Source: CAWKEY01 sp963696315 (GTDB lineage Bacteria > Pseudomonadota > Gammaproteobacteria > Methylococcales > Methylomonadaceae). Taken from it: a DNA stretch of 64,000 bases. Under the pieces are notes generated by a model that worked only from the letters and a program-made list of their open reading frames with translations, was not told the origin of the DNA and did not search any database. A program made the position numbers and the translations under genes. Shown here piece by piece: positions 18,140-25,838 of this stretch (position 1 is its first letter; every line of letters starts with the position of its first letter). Where the stretch lies: assembly GCA_963696315.1 (NCBI GenBank), contig CAVOJU010000024.1, forward strand, positions 170,093-234,092. Direction: 5' to 3'.

Positions 18140-18922
18140 ATGTTAAAAAAAATCTTACCTGCTCTGCTAACAACCGCCCTCATCAGCGCCTGCGCGGTCA
18201 GCCCGACCGGTAGGCAACAATTTATTTTCCTGCCGGATGCGCAAATTGATCAAATGGGTTTACAGGCTTTTGATAATTTGAAAAAAGAAAAAAAGCTGAG
18301 CGCCAACAGCCGCTACATCCAGGTTGCCCAGTGCATTACCCAGGCCATCACCCGCGAAACCGGCGGCAACTGGGAAGTCGTGGTCTTTGAGGACAACTCG
18401 CCCAACGCCTTTGCCTTGCCCGGCAACAAAATTGGCGTGCACACGGGTATGCTGCAACTGGTTGACAATCAGGACCAATTAGCCGCGGTTATCGGGCATG
18501 AAATCGGTCACGTCCTGGCCAAACACAGCAATGAACGGGCCTCGCAAGAAATGGCGGTCAACCAGGGCATGGCGCTGATCCAGGCCGTAAGCGCCCCGCA
18601 GACCGCTTTAGGACAAACCGCCGTTGGCCTGCTGGGCGTAGGTGCTCAGTATGGTGTTTTGATGCCCTACAGCCGTCTGCATGAGCGTGAAGCCGACGTC
18701 ATCGGCGTGGATTTAATAGCCAAAGCCGGTTTTGACCCCCGCGCCAGCATTTCACTCTGGCAAAAAATGAATCAAGCCGCGCAAGGCCAGCAGCCAATCG
18801 AGTTCATGTCGACTCACCCCTCGCACAACACGCGCATTCAGGAATTGGAACAACACATGCCGGTTGCCATGCAATTGTTCCAGCAAGCCCAAAGCATGGG
18901 TAAACAGCCTCGTTGCAGCTAA
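18140..18922 (+). CDS. M48-family metalloprotease lipoprotein
   Basis: This is a periplasmic zinc metalloprotease, probably in envelope quality control like LoiP/BepA. The N-terminus MLKKILPALLTTALISAC is a lipoprotein signal with lipobox ISAC. The zinc motif is HEIGHVLAKH (H-E-x-x-H) with the third ligand in EREADVIG. It is about 260 aa and has no TPR region, so it is the short type. ATG 18140 puts the signal peptide at the N-terminus; the in-frame ATG at 18116 is possible. It ends 3 nt before dapC. Confidence 0.88.
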   Translation: MLKKILPALLTTALISACAVSPTGRQQFIFLPDAQIDQMGLQAFDNLKKEKKLSANSRYIQVAQCITQAITRETGGNWEVVVFEDNSPNAFALPGNKIGVHTGMLQLVDNQDQLAAVIGHEIGHVLAKHSNERASQEMAVNQGMALIQAVSAPQTALGQTAVGLLGVGAQYGVLMPYSRLHEREADVIGVDLIAKAGFDPRASISLWQKMNQAAQGQQPIEFMSTHPSHNTRIQELEQHMPVAMQLFQQAQSMGKQPRCS

Positions 18923-18925
18923 ATC

Positions 18926-20326
18926 ATGACGCCCCATTTAAAACACCTGCATCCCTATCCTTTTGAAAAGCTTGCGCAGCTTAAGCAGGGAATTGTGCCT
19001 CCTGCTGGTAAGCAGCATATTGCCATGTCCATTGGCGAACCCGCCCACGCCACGCCACATTTTATTCAGCAAGCGTTATTGGCGCATTTGCACGGTCTGG
19101 CCAAGTACCCGACCACCAAAGGCATACCGGAATTAAGGTTGGCCATAGCCGGCTGGATTAGCCGGCGTTTTCGGATTCCCCCTGAGTCCATCAACCCCGA
19201 AACCCAGATATTGCCGGTCGGCGGTACGCGTGAAGCGTTGTTCTCCTTCGCTCAGTGCGTGATCGATACAACTAGTGCCGCGCCTGCTCCCGGCAGGACT
19301 GCGGCATACACACCATCCCTGGCGATACCCGCGCCTGCTCCCGGCAGGACTGCGGCATACACACCATCCCTGGCGATAAACCCTGTCGTCATCATGCCGA
19401 ATCCGTTCTATCAGATTTATGAAGGCGCGGCCTTGCTGGCAGGGGCTGAGCCGTATTTTATGAACACGCAGGAAGATTCAGGTTACTTGCCAGATTTTGA
19501 TGCCGTACCCGAGGACATATGGCAACGCTGCCAGTTGATTTATATCTGCTCACCGGGCAACCCGACCGGCGCCGTCATCCCGCGCGCCAGCCACGAAAAG
19601 CTTCTCAAACTGGCCGAAAAATACGATTTCGTCATTGCCTCCGATGAGTGTTACAGCGAGCTCTATGACGACGAAAACAATCCGCCGCCCGGCCTATTGC
19701 AAACCGCGTATGAAATGGGCAACACGGCTTTTAAACGCTGTATCGTATTCCACAGCTTATCCAAACGCTCCAACGCGCCAGGCTTGCGTTCGGGCTTTGT
19801 CGCGGGCGATGCCGATATTCTTCAGCAATATTTCCAGTACCGCACCTATCAAGGCTGCGCCATGCCTTTGCCCACCCAGCATGCCAGCATGCAAGCCTGG
19901 CAGGATGAAACGCATGTCCAGGAAAACCGGCGCTTGTATCGGGAGAAATTTGCCGCCTTCATCGATATTCTTGGCGATGTGTGCCGCATTACCAAACCTC
20001 CGGCTGGTTTTTACGTCTGGCTGAAAATGCCGATTGAAGACGACATCCAGGGCATGAGCAAGTGTAGCAAGTTGCCGGGAGCCCATGCTGACGACCTCCA
20101 GGGATGGAGTGAGTGCAGCAAGTTGCCGGGAGCAACTGCTGACACCGTCTTCACGCAGCGGCTTTTTGCCCAGGAAAACGTCACCGTACTGCCCGGCAGC
20201 TTTCTGTCCCGCGATTTTAACGGTATCAACCCGGGGCAAAATCATGTCAGAATCGCCCTGGTTGCGCCGCTAGATGAATGTGTAGAAGCGGCCCATCGCA
20301 TTAAAAATTTCATTAACTCTTTATAA
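18926..20326 (+). CDS. dapC: Succinyldiaminopimelate transaminase with two in-frame repeat insertions
   Basis: DapC is a PLP-dependent class I aminotransferase that makes N-succinyl-LL-diaminopimelate for lysine and peptidoglycan synthesis. Family segments are present (IGEPAHATP, YPTTKGIPELR, LPVGGTREALF, SPGNPTGAV, SDECYSELY, PLP-Lys in SLSKRSNAPGLRSG). At 466 aa it is about 67 residues longer than usual. The excess is two insertions that keep the frame open. The first (19280-19378) sits between VIDTT and NPVVIMPNPFYQ. The second (20039-20140) sits between PIED and DTVFTQRLF. Each is a tandem pair of a 51-bp unit, and the two pairs are in opposite orientation. All catalytic motifs remain. 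It leads the dapC-dapD-yffB-dapE group. Confidence 0.92.
   Translation: MTPHLKHLHPYPFEKLAQLKQGIVPPAGKQHIAMSIGEPAHATPHFIQQALLAHLHGLAKYPTTKGIPELRLAIAGWISRRFRIPPESINPETQILPVGGTREALFSFAQCVIDTTSAAPAPGRTAAYTPSLAIPAPAPGRTAAYTPSLAINPVVIMPNPFYQIYEGAALLAGAEPYFMNTQEDSGYLPDFDAVPEDIWQRCQLIYICSPGNPTGAVIPRASHEKLLKLAEKYDFVIASDECYSELYDDENNPPPGLLQTAYEMGNTAFKRCIVFHSLSKRSNAPGLRSGFVAGDADILQQYFQYRTYQGCAMPLPTQHASMQAWQDETHVQENRRLYREKFAAFIDILGDVCRITKPPAGFYVWLKMPIEDDIQGMSKCSKLPGAHADDLQGWSECSKLPGATADTVFTQRLFAQENVTVLPGSFLSRDFNGINPGQNHVRIALVAPLDECVEAAHRIKNFINSL
19280..19378 (-). repeat. In-frame tandem 51-bp repeat, insertion 1 in dapC
   Basis: Two nearly identical copies start at 19280 and 19331 (period 51 bp, 17 codons), each encoding APAPGRTAAYTPSLAI. 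The core reads GCTCCCGGCAGG ... CCATCCCTGG. Read on the minus strand it matches the units of insertion 2, so it is the same element inverted. Confidence 0.85.
20039..20140 (+). repeat. In-frame tandem 51-bp repeat, insertion 2 in dapC (inverted relative to insertion 1)
   Basis: Copies start at 20039 and 20090 (period exactly 51 bp). They encode DDIQGMSKCSKLPGAHA and DDLQGWSECSKLPGATA. The core CCAGGGATGG ... GCCGGGAGCA is the reverse complement of insertion 1. The two copies differ from each other more than those of insertion 1, suggesting an older duplication. Confidence 0.85.
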
Positions 20327-20336
20327 AATTGAAGCC

Positions 20337-21155
20337 ATGTCACAACTCGAAAACATCATTAACTCCGCCTTTGAAAACCGCGCTGAAATTACCCCCGCCA
20401 ATGTTTCGGCTGAAGTGCGTGAAGCCGTAAAAGAAGCCATCAATTTACTGGACAGCGGCCAGGCACGCGTTGCCGAGAAAAGCAGCGGTCAATGGGTGGT
20501 CAACCAATGGCTGAAAAAGGCCGTGTTGCTGTCATTCAGAATCAACGAAAACCGCGTCATGGATGGCGGCGTCAACCGTTACTACGACAAGGTTGAAACC
20601 AAATTTGCCAGCTACACGCCTGATGATTTCGCCAAAGCCAGCGTGCGCGTGGTGCCTAATGCCAATGCCCGTCATGGCTCTTACATTGCGCCCGGCGCCG
20701 TATTGATGCCGTCTTACGTCAACATCGGCGCCTATGTCGACAGCGGCACCATGGTCGATACCTGGGTAACGGTCGGCTCCTGCGCACAAATCGGTAAAAA
20801 TGTGCATTTATCCGGCGGTGTCGGCATCGGCGGCGTATTGGAACCTTTACAAGCCGGCCCAACCATTATCGAAGACAACTGCTTCATCGGCGCACGCTCT
20901 GAAATCGTTGAAGGCGTGGTTGTGGAAGAAGGCTCCGTCATTTCCATGGGCGTGTACATCGGCCAAAGCACCAAAATTTTCAACCGCATGACCGGCGAAA
21001 TCACTTACGGCCGCATTCCTGCCGGTTCTGTGGTGGTTTCCGGCAACCTGCCCTCCGCAGACGGCAAATACAGCCTGTACTGCGCGGTCATCATCAAACA
21101 GGTTGATGAAAGAACCCGCAGCAAAACCGGCATTAACGAACTGCTGCGCGATTAA
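20337..21155 (+). CDS. dapD: 2,3,4,5-tetrahydropyridine-2,6-dicarboxylate N-succinyltransferase
   Basis: DapD succinylates tetrahydrodipicolinate in the cytoplasm, committing it to the succinylase branch of lysine and diaminopimelate synthesis. The 272-aa protein has the family length, the N-terminal helical domain and a left-handed beta-helix of hexapeptide repeats (IGAYVDSGTMVDTWVTVGSCAQIGKNVHLSGGVGIGG). It starts 10 nt after dapC and gives the substrate for DapC. Confidence 0.97.
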   Translation: MSQLENIINSAFENRAEITPANVSAEVREAVKEAINLLDSGQARVAEKSSGQWVVNQWLKKAVLLSFRINENRVMDGGVNRYYDKVETKFASYTPDDFAKASVRVVPNANARHGSYIAPGAVLMPSYVNIGAYVDSGTMVDTWVTVGSCAQIGKNVHLSGGVGIGGVLEPLQAGPTIIEDNCFIGARSEIVEGVVVEEGSVISMGVYIGQSTKIFNRMTGEITYGRIPAGSVVVSGNLPSADGKYSLYCAVIIKQVDERTRSKTGINELLRD

Positions 21156-21181
21156 GCCAAATCGGCTAAAAAGCGGTCCTT

Positions 21182-21250
21182 CACCACGAAAGGCATGAAG
21201 AACACGAAGTTATAGCTTTAATCCTTCGTGCTCTTCGCGCACTTCGTGGT
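21182..21250. repeat. Dispersed CCACGAAG inverted repeat, copy 1
   Basis: ACCACGAAAGGCATGAAGAA and CACGAAG on the left pair imperfectly with CTTCGTGCTCTTCG and ACTTCGTGGT on the right. Related copies lie at 25776-25828 and 51903-51942, with a partial match at 32466-32490. All are intergenic. Confidence 0.65.
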
Positions 21251-21288
21251 AAAAATCTTATATCTTTTTTACTCTCGAGCCCTATTCC

Positions 21289-21531
21289 ATGAGCCAAAAC
21301 CTCACCAGCAACGCCATCATTTACGCCACACTCGCCCTTAACAGTGAAATTGCACTGCAAAAAGAATATCTGGACTCGTCCGATGTCCCCGCTGATGAGC
21401 GTGATAACGAGGAGGAGATGCTTGACGATTTAGAACAAGCCTTCATGGAATTTGTGGATCTTTACAAAGCCCGCTGCAAAACCGACAAGGAACTGCCCAG
21501 CATTGACGAATTATTGAACAGCCAGCTCTAA
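21289..21531 (+). CDS. Conserved-looking 80-aa acidic protein, function unknown
   Basis: This 80-aa protein has a central acidic stretch (SSDVPADERDNEEEMLDDLEQAF) and is predicted mostly helical, with no signal peptide or membrane segment. It ends 5 nt before yffB and is on the same strand as the dap genes, so cotranscription is likely. I do not recognise the family. The clean start and operon position support it as real. Confidence 0.7.
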   Translation: MSQNLTSNAIIYATLALNSEIALQKEYLDSSDVPADERDNEEEMLDDLEQAFMEFVDLYKARCKTDKELPSIDELLNSQL

Positions 21532-21536
21532 AAATC

Positions 21537-21899
21537 ATGTACACGCTTTACGGCATCAAAAACTGCGACACCGTCAAAAAAGCACGCAAATGGCTCGATG
21601 ACAACGGCATAGCCTATCAATTTCATGACTTTAGAGCAGAAGGACTAACGCCCGAGCTGCTTCAGCACTTTGCCGCCGATGTGGATTGGAACACGCTGCT
21701 TAACCGCAATAGCACCAGCTGGCGGCAATTAAGCGATGCGCAAAAATCCGATCTTAGCCAAGACAAAGCAATACAGTTAATGCTGGACACGCCCACCCTG
21801 ATCAAACGCCCGATTCTGGATATCGGAAACAGACTGATTGTCGGTTTTAACGCCAGGGATGGCGGGTATGCCCTACACCTGTCGGTAACAACCAAGTAG
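21537..21899 (+). CDS. yffB: ArsC/Spx-family reductase-like protein (YffB type)
   Basis: This thioredoxin-fold protein of the ArsC/Spx superfamily is the YffB type usually found between dapD and dapE. The 120 residues open MYTLYGIKNCDTVKKARKWL, with a single active-site Cys, and carry the family segments WNTLLNRNSTSWRQL and LIKRPIL. The exact activity is not known. After the family end (LIVGF) the tail NARDGGYALHLSVTTK is unusual; its DNA (21852-21892) resembles the 51-bp repeat inserted in dapC, so the C-terminus may derive from that element. Confidence 0.85.
   Translation: MYTLYGIKNCDTVKKARKWLDDNGIAYQFHDFRAEGLTPELLQHFAADVDWNTLLNRNSTSWRQLSDAQKSDLSQDKAIQLMLDTPTLIKRPILDIGNRLIVGFNARDGGYALHLSVTTK
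21852..21892 (+). repeat. Probable degenerate copy of the dapC repeat forming the yffB 3' end
   Basis: It starts GCCAGGGATGG, identical over 11 bases to the minus-strand reading of insertion 1 in dapC, and stays similar (GTATGCC, CCTG, CGG) for about 40 bases, roughly 70% by eye. It is the stop-proximal part of yffB. Confidence 0.5.
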
Positions 21900-22101
21900 G
21901 GCGTGTCGTGCGCGCCCTGCGCTAAAGAACATACGCGACACACTTAACCAACGTTGTTTTTATGTCAAAGCAAATAGCAACATTTGGCAAAAGCCCCCGC
22001 ACTTTTAATCACCCCCGGTGCTTCAAAAGCGAGCTTTGTCAAACTGAACGCGCATCTTGAACAAAAAAAACTAATCGGTGCGCACAGCGCAACCCTACAT
22101 C

Positions 22102-23235
22102 ATGAACGATACATTAGAACTGCTTAAAGACCTCATCAAACGTGCATCCTTAACCCCTAAAGACGAAGGCTGCCAGGATGTGCTGGCTGCCCGCTTGACT
22201 CCTCTGGGCTTTACAGCAGAGCGCCTGAATTTTGCCGACACCCAAAACATCTGGCTCAGACGCGGCGAGGTAAAACCCTTGTTCGTGTTCCTGGGACATA
22301 CGGATGTCGTGCCGACAGGGCCTTTGGATGCCTGGCTGTCGCCTCCGTTTGAGCCGACCCTGCGCGACGGCAGGCTTTATGGCCGGGGCGCGGCCGATAT
22401 GAAGGGCGGTATCGCGGCCTTTATGACCGCTGTTGAGCGCTTTATTGCCAAACACCCCGATCATCATGGCTCGATTGCCGTGATGATGACCAGCGACGAA
22501 GAAGGCATCGCCACCCATGGCGTGGTAAAAGTGGTGGAAGTGCTGGAACAGCGCAATGAAAAAATCGACTGGTGTTTGGTCGGCGAGCCGTCCAGCGATA
22601 AAAAAATCGGCGATGTGATTCGAGTCGGCAGGCGCGGCTCCTTATGCGCCAAGCTGAGCGTCGCCGGCATACAAGGCCATGTCGCCTATCCTGAACTTGC
22701 GGAAAACCCGATCCACACTTTTGCTCCGGCCCTCAAGGAACTCACGGAAGAAATTTGGGATCACGGCAATGCCTTTTTCCCGCCGACCAGCCTGCAGGTG
22801 TCCAATATCAATGCCGGCACCGGCGCGGAAAACATCATTCCGGGCAGTGTCGATATTCAGTTTAACCTGCGTTTTTGTACCGAACTGGACGAAGCCACCA
22901 TCAAACAGCGCACGCGGGCCATACTGGATAAACACGGCTTTAACTATGACTTGCAATGGCGCTTGTCCGGCAATCCTTTCCTGACCGGAAAAGGCGCCTT
23001 AATCGATGCCGCCCATGCCGCCATCAAGACCGTCACCGGCCTTGAAACCCTCGATGATACCGGCGGCGGCACCTCGGACGGCCGCTTTATCGCCCCGACC
23101 GGCGCGCAGGTGATTGAACTTGGCCCATTAAATGAAAGCATCCATAAAGTGAATGAAAATATCGGCCTGGAAGAATTGGAAATATTGAGCCGAATCTATG
23201 AGCAGATGCTGATTAATTTGCTGGTAAAGAGGTAA
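22102..23235 (+). CDS. dapE: Succinyl-diaminopimelate desuccinylase
   Basis: DapE hydrolyses N-succinyl-LL-diaminopimelate to LL-diaminopimelate with a di-zinc centre. The 377-aa protein has M20-peptidase metal and active-site motifs: GHTDVVPTGP, GAADMKGGIAAF, TSDEEG, CLVGEPSS and the late His in GPLNESIHKVNE. I chose ATG 22102 (MNDTLELLKDLI) because the family starts there; the longer in-frame start at 22078 adds unconserved residues. It closes the dap cluster. Confidence 0.95.
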   Translation: MNDTLELLKDLIKRASLTPKDEGCQDVLAARLTPLGFTAERLNFADTQNIWLRRGEVKPLFVFLGHTDVVPTGPLDAWLSPPFEPTLRDGRLYGRGAADMKGGIAAFMTAVERFIAKHPDHHGSIAVMMTSDEEGIATHGVVKVVEVLEQRNEKIDWCLVGEPSSDKKIGDVIRVGRRGSLCAKLSVAGIQGHVAYPELAENPIHTFAPALKELTEEIWDHGNAFFPPTSLQVSNINAGTGAENIIPGSVDIQFNLRFCTELDEATIKQRTRAILDKHGFNYDLQWRLSGNPFLTGKGALIDAAHAAIKTVTGLETLDDTGGGTSDGRFIAPTGAQVIELGPLNESIHKVNENIGLEELEILSRIYEQMLINLLVKR

Positions 23236-23361
23236 TCGGGAAAAACGCTACAGCTGATCTGGCGGCTTTTAAACATCTACTCCCATGGAAGCAGCCTCGG
23301 CAGTGCCGCAGGGAGACACGCCGCTCCACTTGCGCTGGCTGTGCCTTGCCTCCTAAGAAGC

Positions 23362-24072
23362 CTAACCGCGCAATTTGCCAGATTTTTTCAGGTAGCGGAT
23401 ACTTAAATAAATAATCGTTATCGAGGGCACAATATAGATCAAAAGCTGATTACGCAGACCTTGATCATATCCAGTTAATTCTGGATATTTCAATAAAACA
23501 ATACACGTAATAGCTAACAACCAGATATATAGGCTGCTTAATTCCTTAACCAGCCAGCGCCGCCAATTGAATTGCATACTGTTAAACGTCGCTTGCAAAC
23601 CCTTAAACTCAGGAATCCAGCGATTGACGCGTTGACAATACGCCTCAAACTCTGCACCGAATTTACTGCGCAGAAAATTCTCTTCAGCCATCACGATAGC
23701 CTGGTAAATAAACAGGAATGCCGGAATAATCAGCGCTGTGTACAGCAGAGAATTCGATAAAATGCCAACGCCCAATAACATCAGAATATTGCCGACATAC
23801 AGCGGATTGCGGCAGTGGTTGAAAATACCCTCGGTAACCAGGTTTGACGCATAGACCGTTTTGTTCCGGCCACCGCGCCTAATATACGCCAGACCGATGG
23901 TCGCGCCGCGAATCGCTTCACCGAAAATAGTGATAGCTAAGCCGGCAAACAGCAGCCATGGATGATACGGCTCCGTGAGTAATACGGGAGAGGGAATAAA
24001 CAGCGCCAAATACAGCGGAATGAATACCCAGTTGCGGTATTGAAAAAAGAAATTACCGATTTGAATCATCAT
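23362..24072 (-). CDS. Isoprenylcysteine carboxyl methyltransferase-like membrane protein
   Basis: A 236-aa multi-pass membrane protein (about five hydrophobic segments) of the ICMT / phospholipid methyltransferase type. The SAM-binding signature is in LVTEGIFNHCRNPLYVGNILMLLG and the EENFLRSKFGAEFEAYCQRVNRWIP block near the middle. The substrate is unknown. The start overlaps the cmoA stop (TAATG), so it is translationally coupled with cmoA. Confidence 0.82.
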   Translation of the reverse strand: MMIQIGNFFFQYRNWVFIPLYLALFIPSPVLLTEPYHPWLLFAGLAITIFGEAIRGATIGLAYIRRGGRNKTVYASNLVTEGIFNHCRNPLYVGNILMLLGVGILSNSLLYTALIIPAFLFIYQAIVMAEENFLRSKFGAEFEAYCQRVNRWIPEFKGLQATFNSMQFNWRRWLVKELSSLYIWLLAITCIVLLKYPELTGYDQGLRNQLLIYIVPSITIIYLSIRYLKKSGKLRG

Positions 24073-24803
24073 TATTTTTTTCTCGCGATGAGCCCGGAAA
24101 AGTTATACCACTTAAAAAACACTTCACAATCTGTAAAACCGATGTCGCGTAGCATGGCGATATTTTCACTGAGCTTATAAGGAATGAGGATATTTTCCAG
24201 GGCTTCGCGCTTTTGTGAAATTTCCATTTCGCTGTAGTGATTGCGGCGCTTGTAGTTGTAATAATGCTTGATAAATTCGCGGTTAAATACACTATCTTCC
24301 GCCAAAATTTTTTCAACCAGAATTAACACACCACCGCTCTCTAAGCCGTCGATAATACTTTTCAGCAGTCTCTCCCGGTAAATGGGGCGAACAAATTGCA
24401 ACGTCAGACATAAAACGACAACCGAGGCATTGGAAATTTCCACACCCCGATTCAGATCCGCGACGCGCAGTTCGAATGGCCGGGAAAAACCGGCTTCATT
24501 GAGTTTAATGCGACATTTATCAAGCATCTCCGGCGAGTCGTCGATACCGATAAAGCGTATATCCTGGGGTATCGAGGTATCCATGCCGATTAAGGTAGCG
24601 CCGGTAGCGCAGCCCAAGTCATAGACATCCGTTCCCGGCTTGGCGTAATCTGCAGCCAGCTCCGCCATCATGCGCTGCATTTCTCCGTAGAAAGGTACCG
24701 AGCGGTTCACCATATCGTCAAACACATTGGCGACTGTGGTGCCGAATTTAAAATCAGCTGCCGTTTTGATTTCTTCCTTAAATACGTGATCTTTGTCAGA
24801 CAT
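24072..24803 (-). CDS. cmoA: Carboxy-S-adenosyl-L-methionine synthase
   Basis: CmoA converts SAM and prephenate to carboxy-SAM, used by CmoB to modify uridine 34 of tRNAs. The 243-aa sequence shows the family start (FKFGTTVANVFDDMVNRSVPFY), the SAM motif VYDLGCATGATL, and NASVVVLCLTLQFV and HYYNYKRRNHYSEMEI. cmoB is not adjacent; the next gene is a membrane methyltransferase. Confidence 0.94.
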   Translation of the reverse strand: MSDKDHVFKEEIKTAADFKFGTTVANVFDDMVNRSVPFYGEMQRMMAELAADYAKPGTDVYDLGCATGATLIGMDTSIPQDIRFIGIDDSPEMLDKCRIKLNEAGFSRPFELRVADLNRGVEISNASVVVLCLTLQFVRPIYRERLLKSIIDGLESGGVLILVEKILAEDSVFNREFIKHYYNYKRRNHYSEMEISQKREALENILIPYKLSENIAMLRDIGFTDCEVFFKWYNFSGLIARKK

Positions 24804-24908
24804 AAAAACCTGAGTTCATAAAACTACCGGGTGAATAGAAATTGATGGCCAAAAACAGGGCAAACCTTTTATTTTTTGCCTCTCTGCCGTAAAGGCTGCG
24901 GGGGACGA

Positions 24909-25736
24909 TTATAGCAGAGTGATTCCAGCTTTATCTATCTTGATGAGCTGCTGTTTGTACAACGCTCCGATAGCCTGCTTGAACACCTTTTTACTGACGC
25001 CGAAGGTGGCATAAATCGCCTCCGGCGGGCTTTTATCGCTTAACATCAAAACGCCATGGTTGTCTTTCAGCTTGGCCAATATCTTGTCCGTCAACGACTC
25101 CACTTTGCCGTAGCCCGGCTGATGCAGGGTCAGGTCAAGTTTATGATCCTCCCTGATGTGTTTGATATAGCCGTCTAGCTTTTGGCCCTTCCTGAGCGGC
25201 TGAAACAGCTCATTTTGATACAGCACGCCCCAATGGCTATTGTTGACAATGGCCTTAAAACCGAGCTCAGTTTTGTCGGCGATTAACAGTGATACTTTCT
25301 GACCGGGTTTAAAATAAAAAGCTTCTTCCTCCAGCAGGCTGTCAATCTTGGTGGTAGCGGCAATTCGGTTATGCTTGTCGAGAAAGACTTTAACCAGATA
25401 ATACTTGCCGACTTCCATTTCATGATGTTGTTCACTGAAGGGCACCAGCAGGTCTTTGGGAAGGCCCCAATCCAGAAAAGCACCGACATAGTTGATCGAT
25501 ACCACTTTCAGCCAGGCATATTCATCGACCTGAGCCAGCGGCTTTTTAGTAGTCGCGGCCAGATGGCCTTCGGAATCGACATAAACAAAGACTTCCAATG
25601 AATCGCCTACTTGGCAGTTTTCCGGCAGTTTTTTGTCGGCCAGCAGAATTTTACGGGATGCGCCGCCCTCGAGATAAATCTCATAGCCTTGCTGTTTTAC
25701 GATTTTCAGCGTGTTGATTTTGCCGATAGTAATCAT
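24909..25736 (-). CDS. cvfB: CvfB-family S1 RNA-binding protein
   Basis: The 275-aa cytoplasmic protein is built of S1-type OB folds followed by a C-terminal winged-helix domain, as in CvfB/YitL. Visible segments are YAWLKVVSINYVGAFLDWGLPKDLLVPFSEQ, GYIKHIREDHKLDLTL and the wHTH region SDKSPPEAIYATFGVSKKVFKQAIGALYKQ. The family binds RNA and affects gene expression, but its targets are poorly known. Confidence 0.88.
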   Translation of the reverse strand: MITIGKINTLKIVKQQGYEIYLEGGASRKILLADKKLPENCQVGDSLEVFVYVDSEGHLAATTKKPLAQVDEYAWLKVVSINYVGAFLDWGLPKDLLVPFSEQHHEMEVGKYYLVKVFLDKHNRIAATTKIDSLLEEEAFYFKPGQKVSLLIADKTELGFKAIVNNSHWGVLYQNELFQPLRKGQKLDGYIKHIREDHKLDLTLHQPGYGKVESLTDKILAKLKDNHGVLMLSDKSPPEAIYATFGVSKKVFKQAIGALYKQQLIKIDKAGITLL

Positions 25737-25775
25737 GATTTATATAGCCAACAGGGATTTTAATAGATAGTTTTG

Positions 25776-25828
25776 CACCACGAAGACACGACAGGTTTTC
25801 TGTCATGTTTAGGCGATCTTCGTGGCGA
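25776..25828. repeat. Dispersed CCACGAAG inverted repeat, copy 2
   Basis: CACCACGAAGACACGAC on the left and GATCTTCGTGGCG on the right form an imperfect hairpin in the cvfB-rapA gap. Confidence 0.6.
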
Positions 25829-25838
25829 ATCATTGAGC

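Noticed and set aside
19280..20140. Repeats in dapC as a CRISPR-like array
   Set aside because: Only two units at each place, no spacers, and they are translated in frame.
21962..22127. Possible small gene MSKQIATFGKSPRT then LITPGASKASFVKLNAH in another frame
   Set aside because: The frames join only if one T is removed, it overlaps the dapE start, and no family is known. Worth a search but not called.
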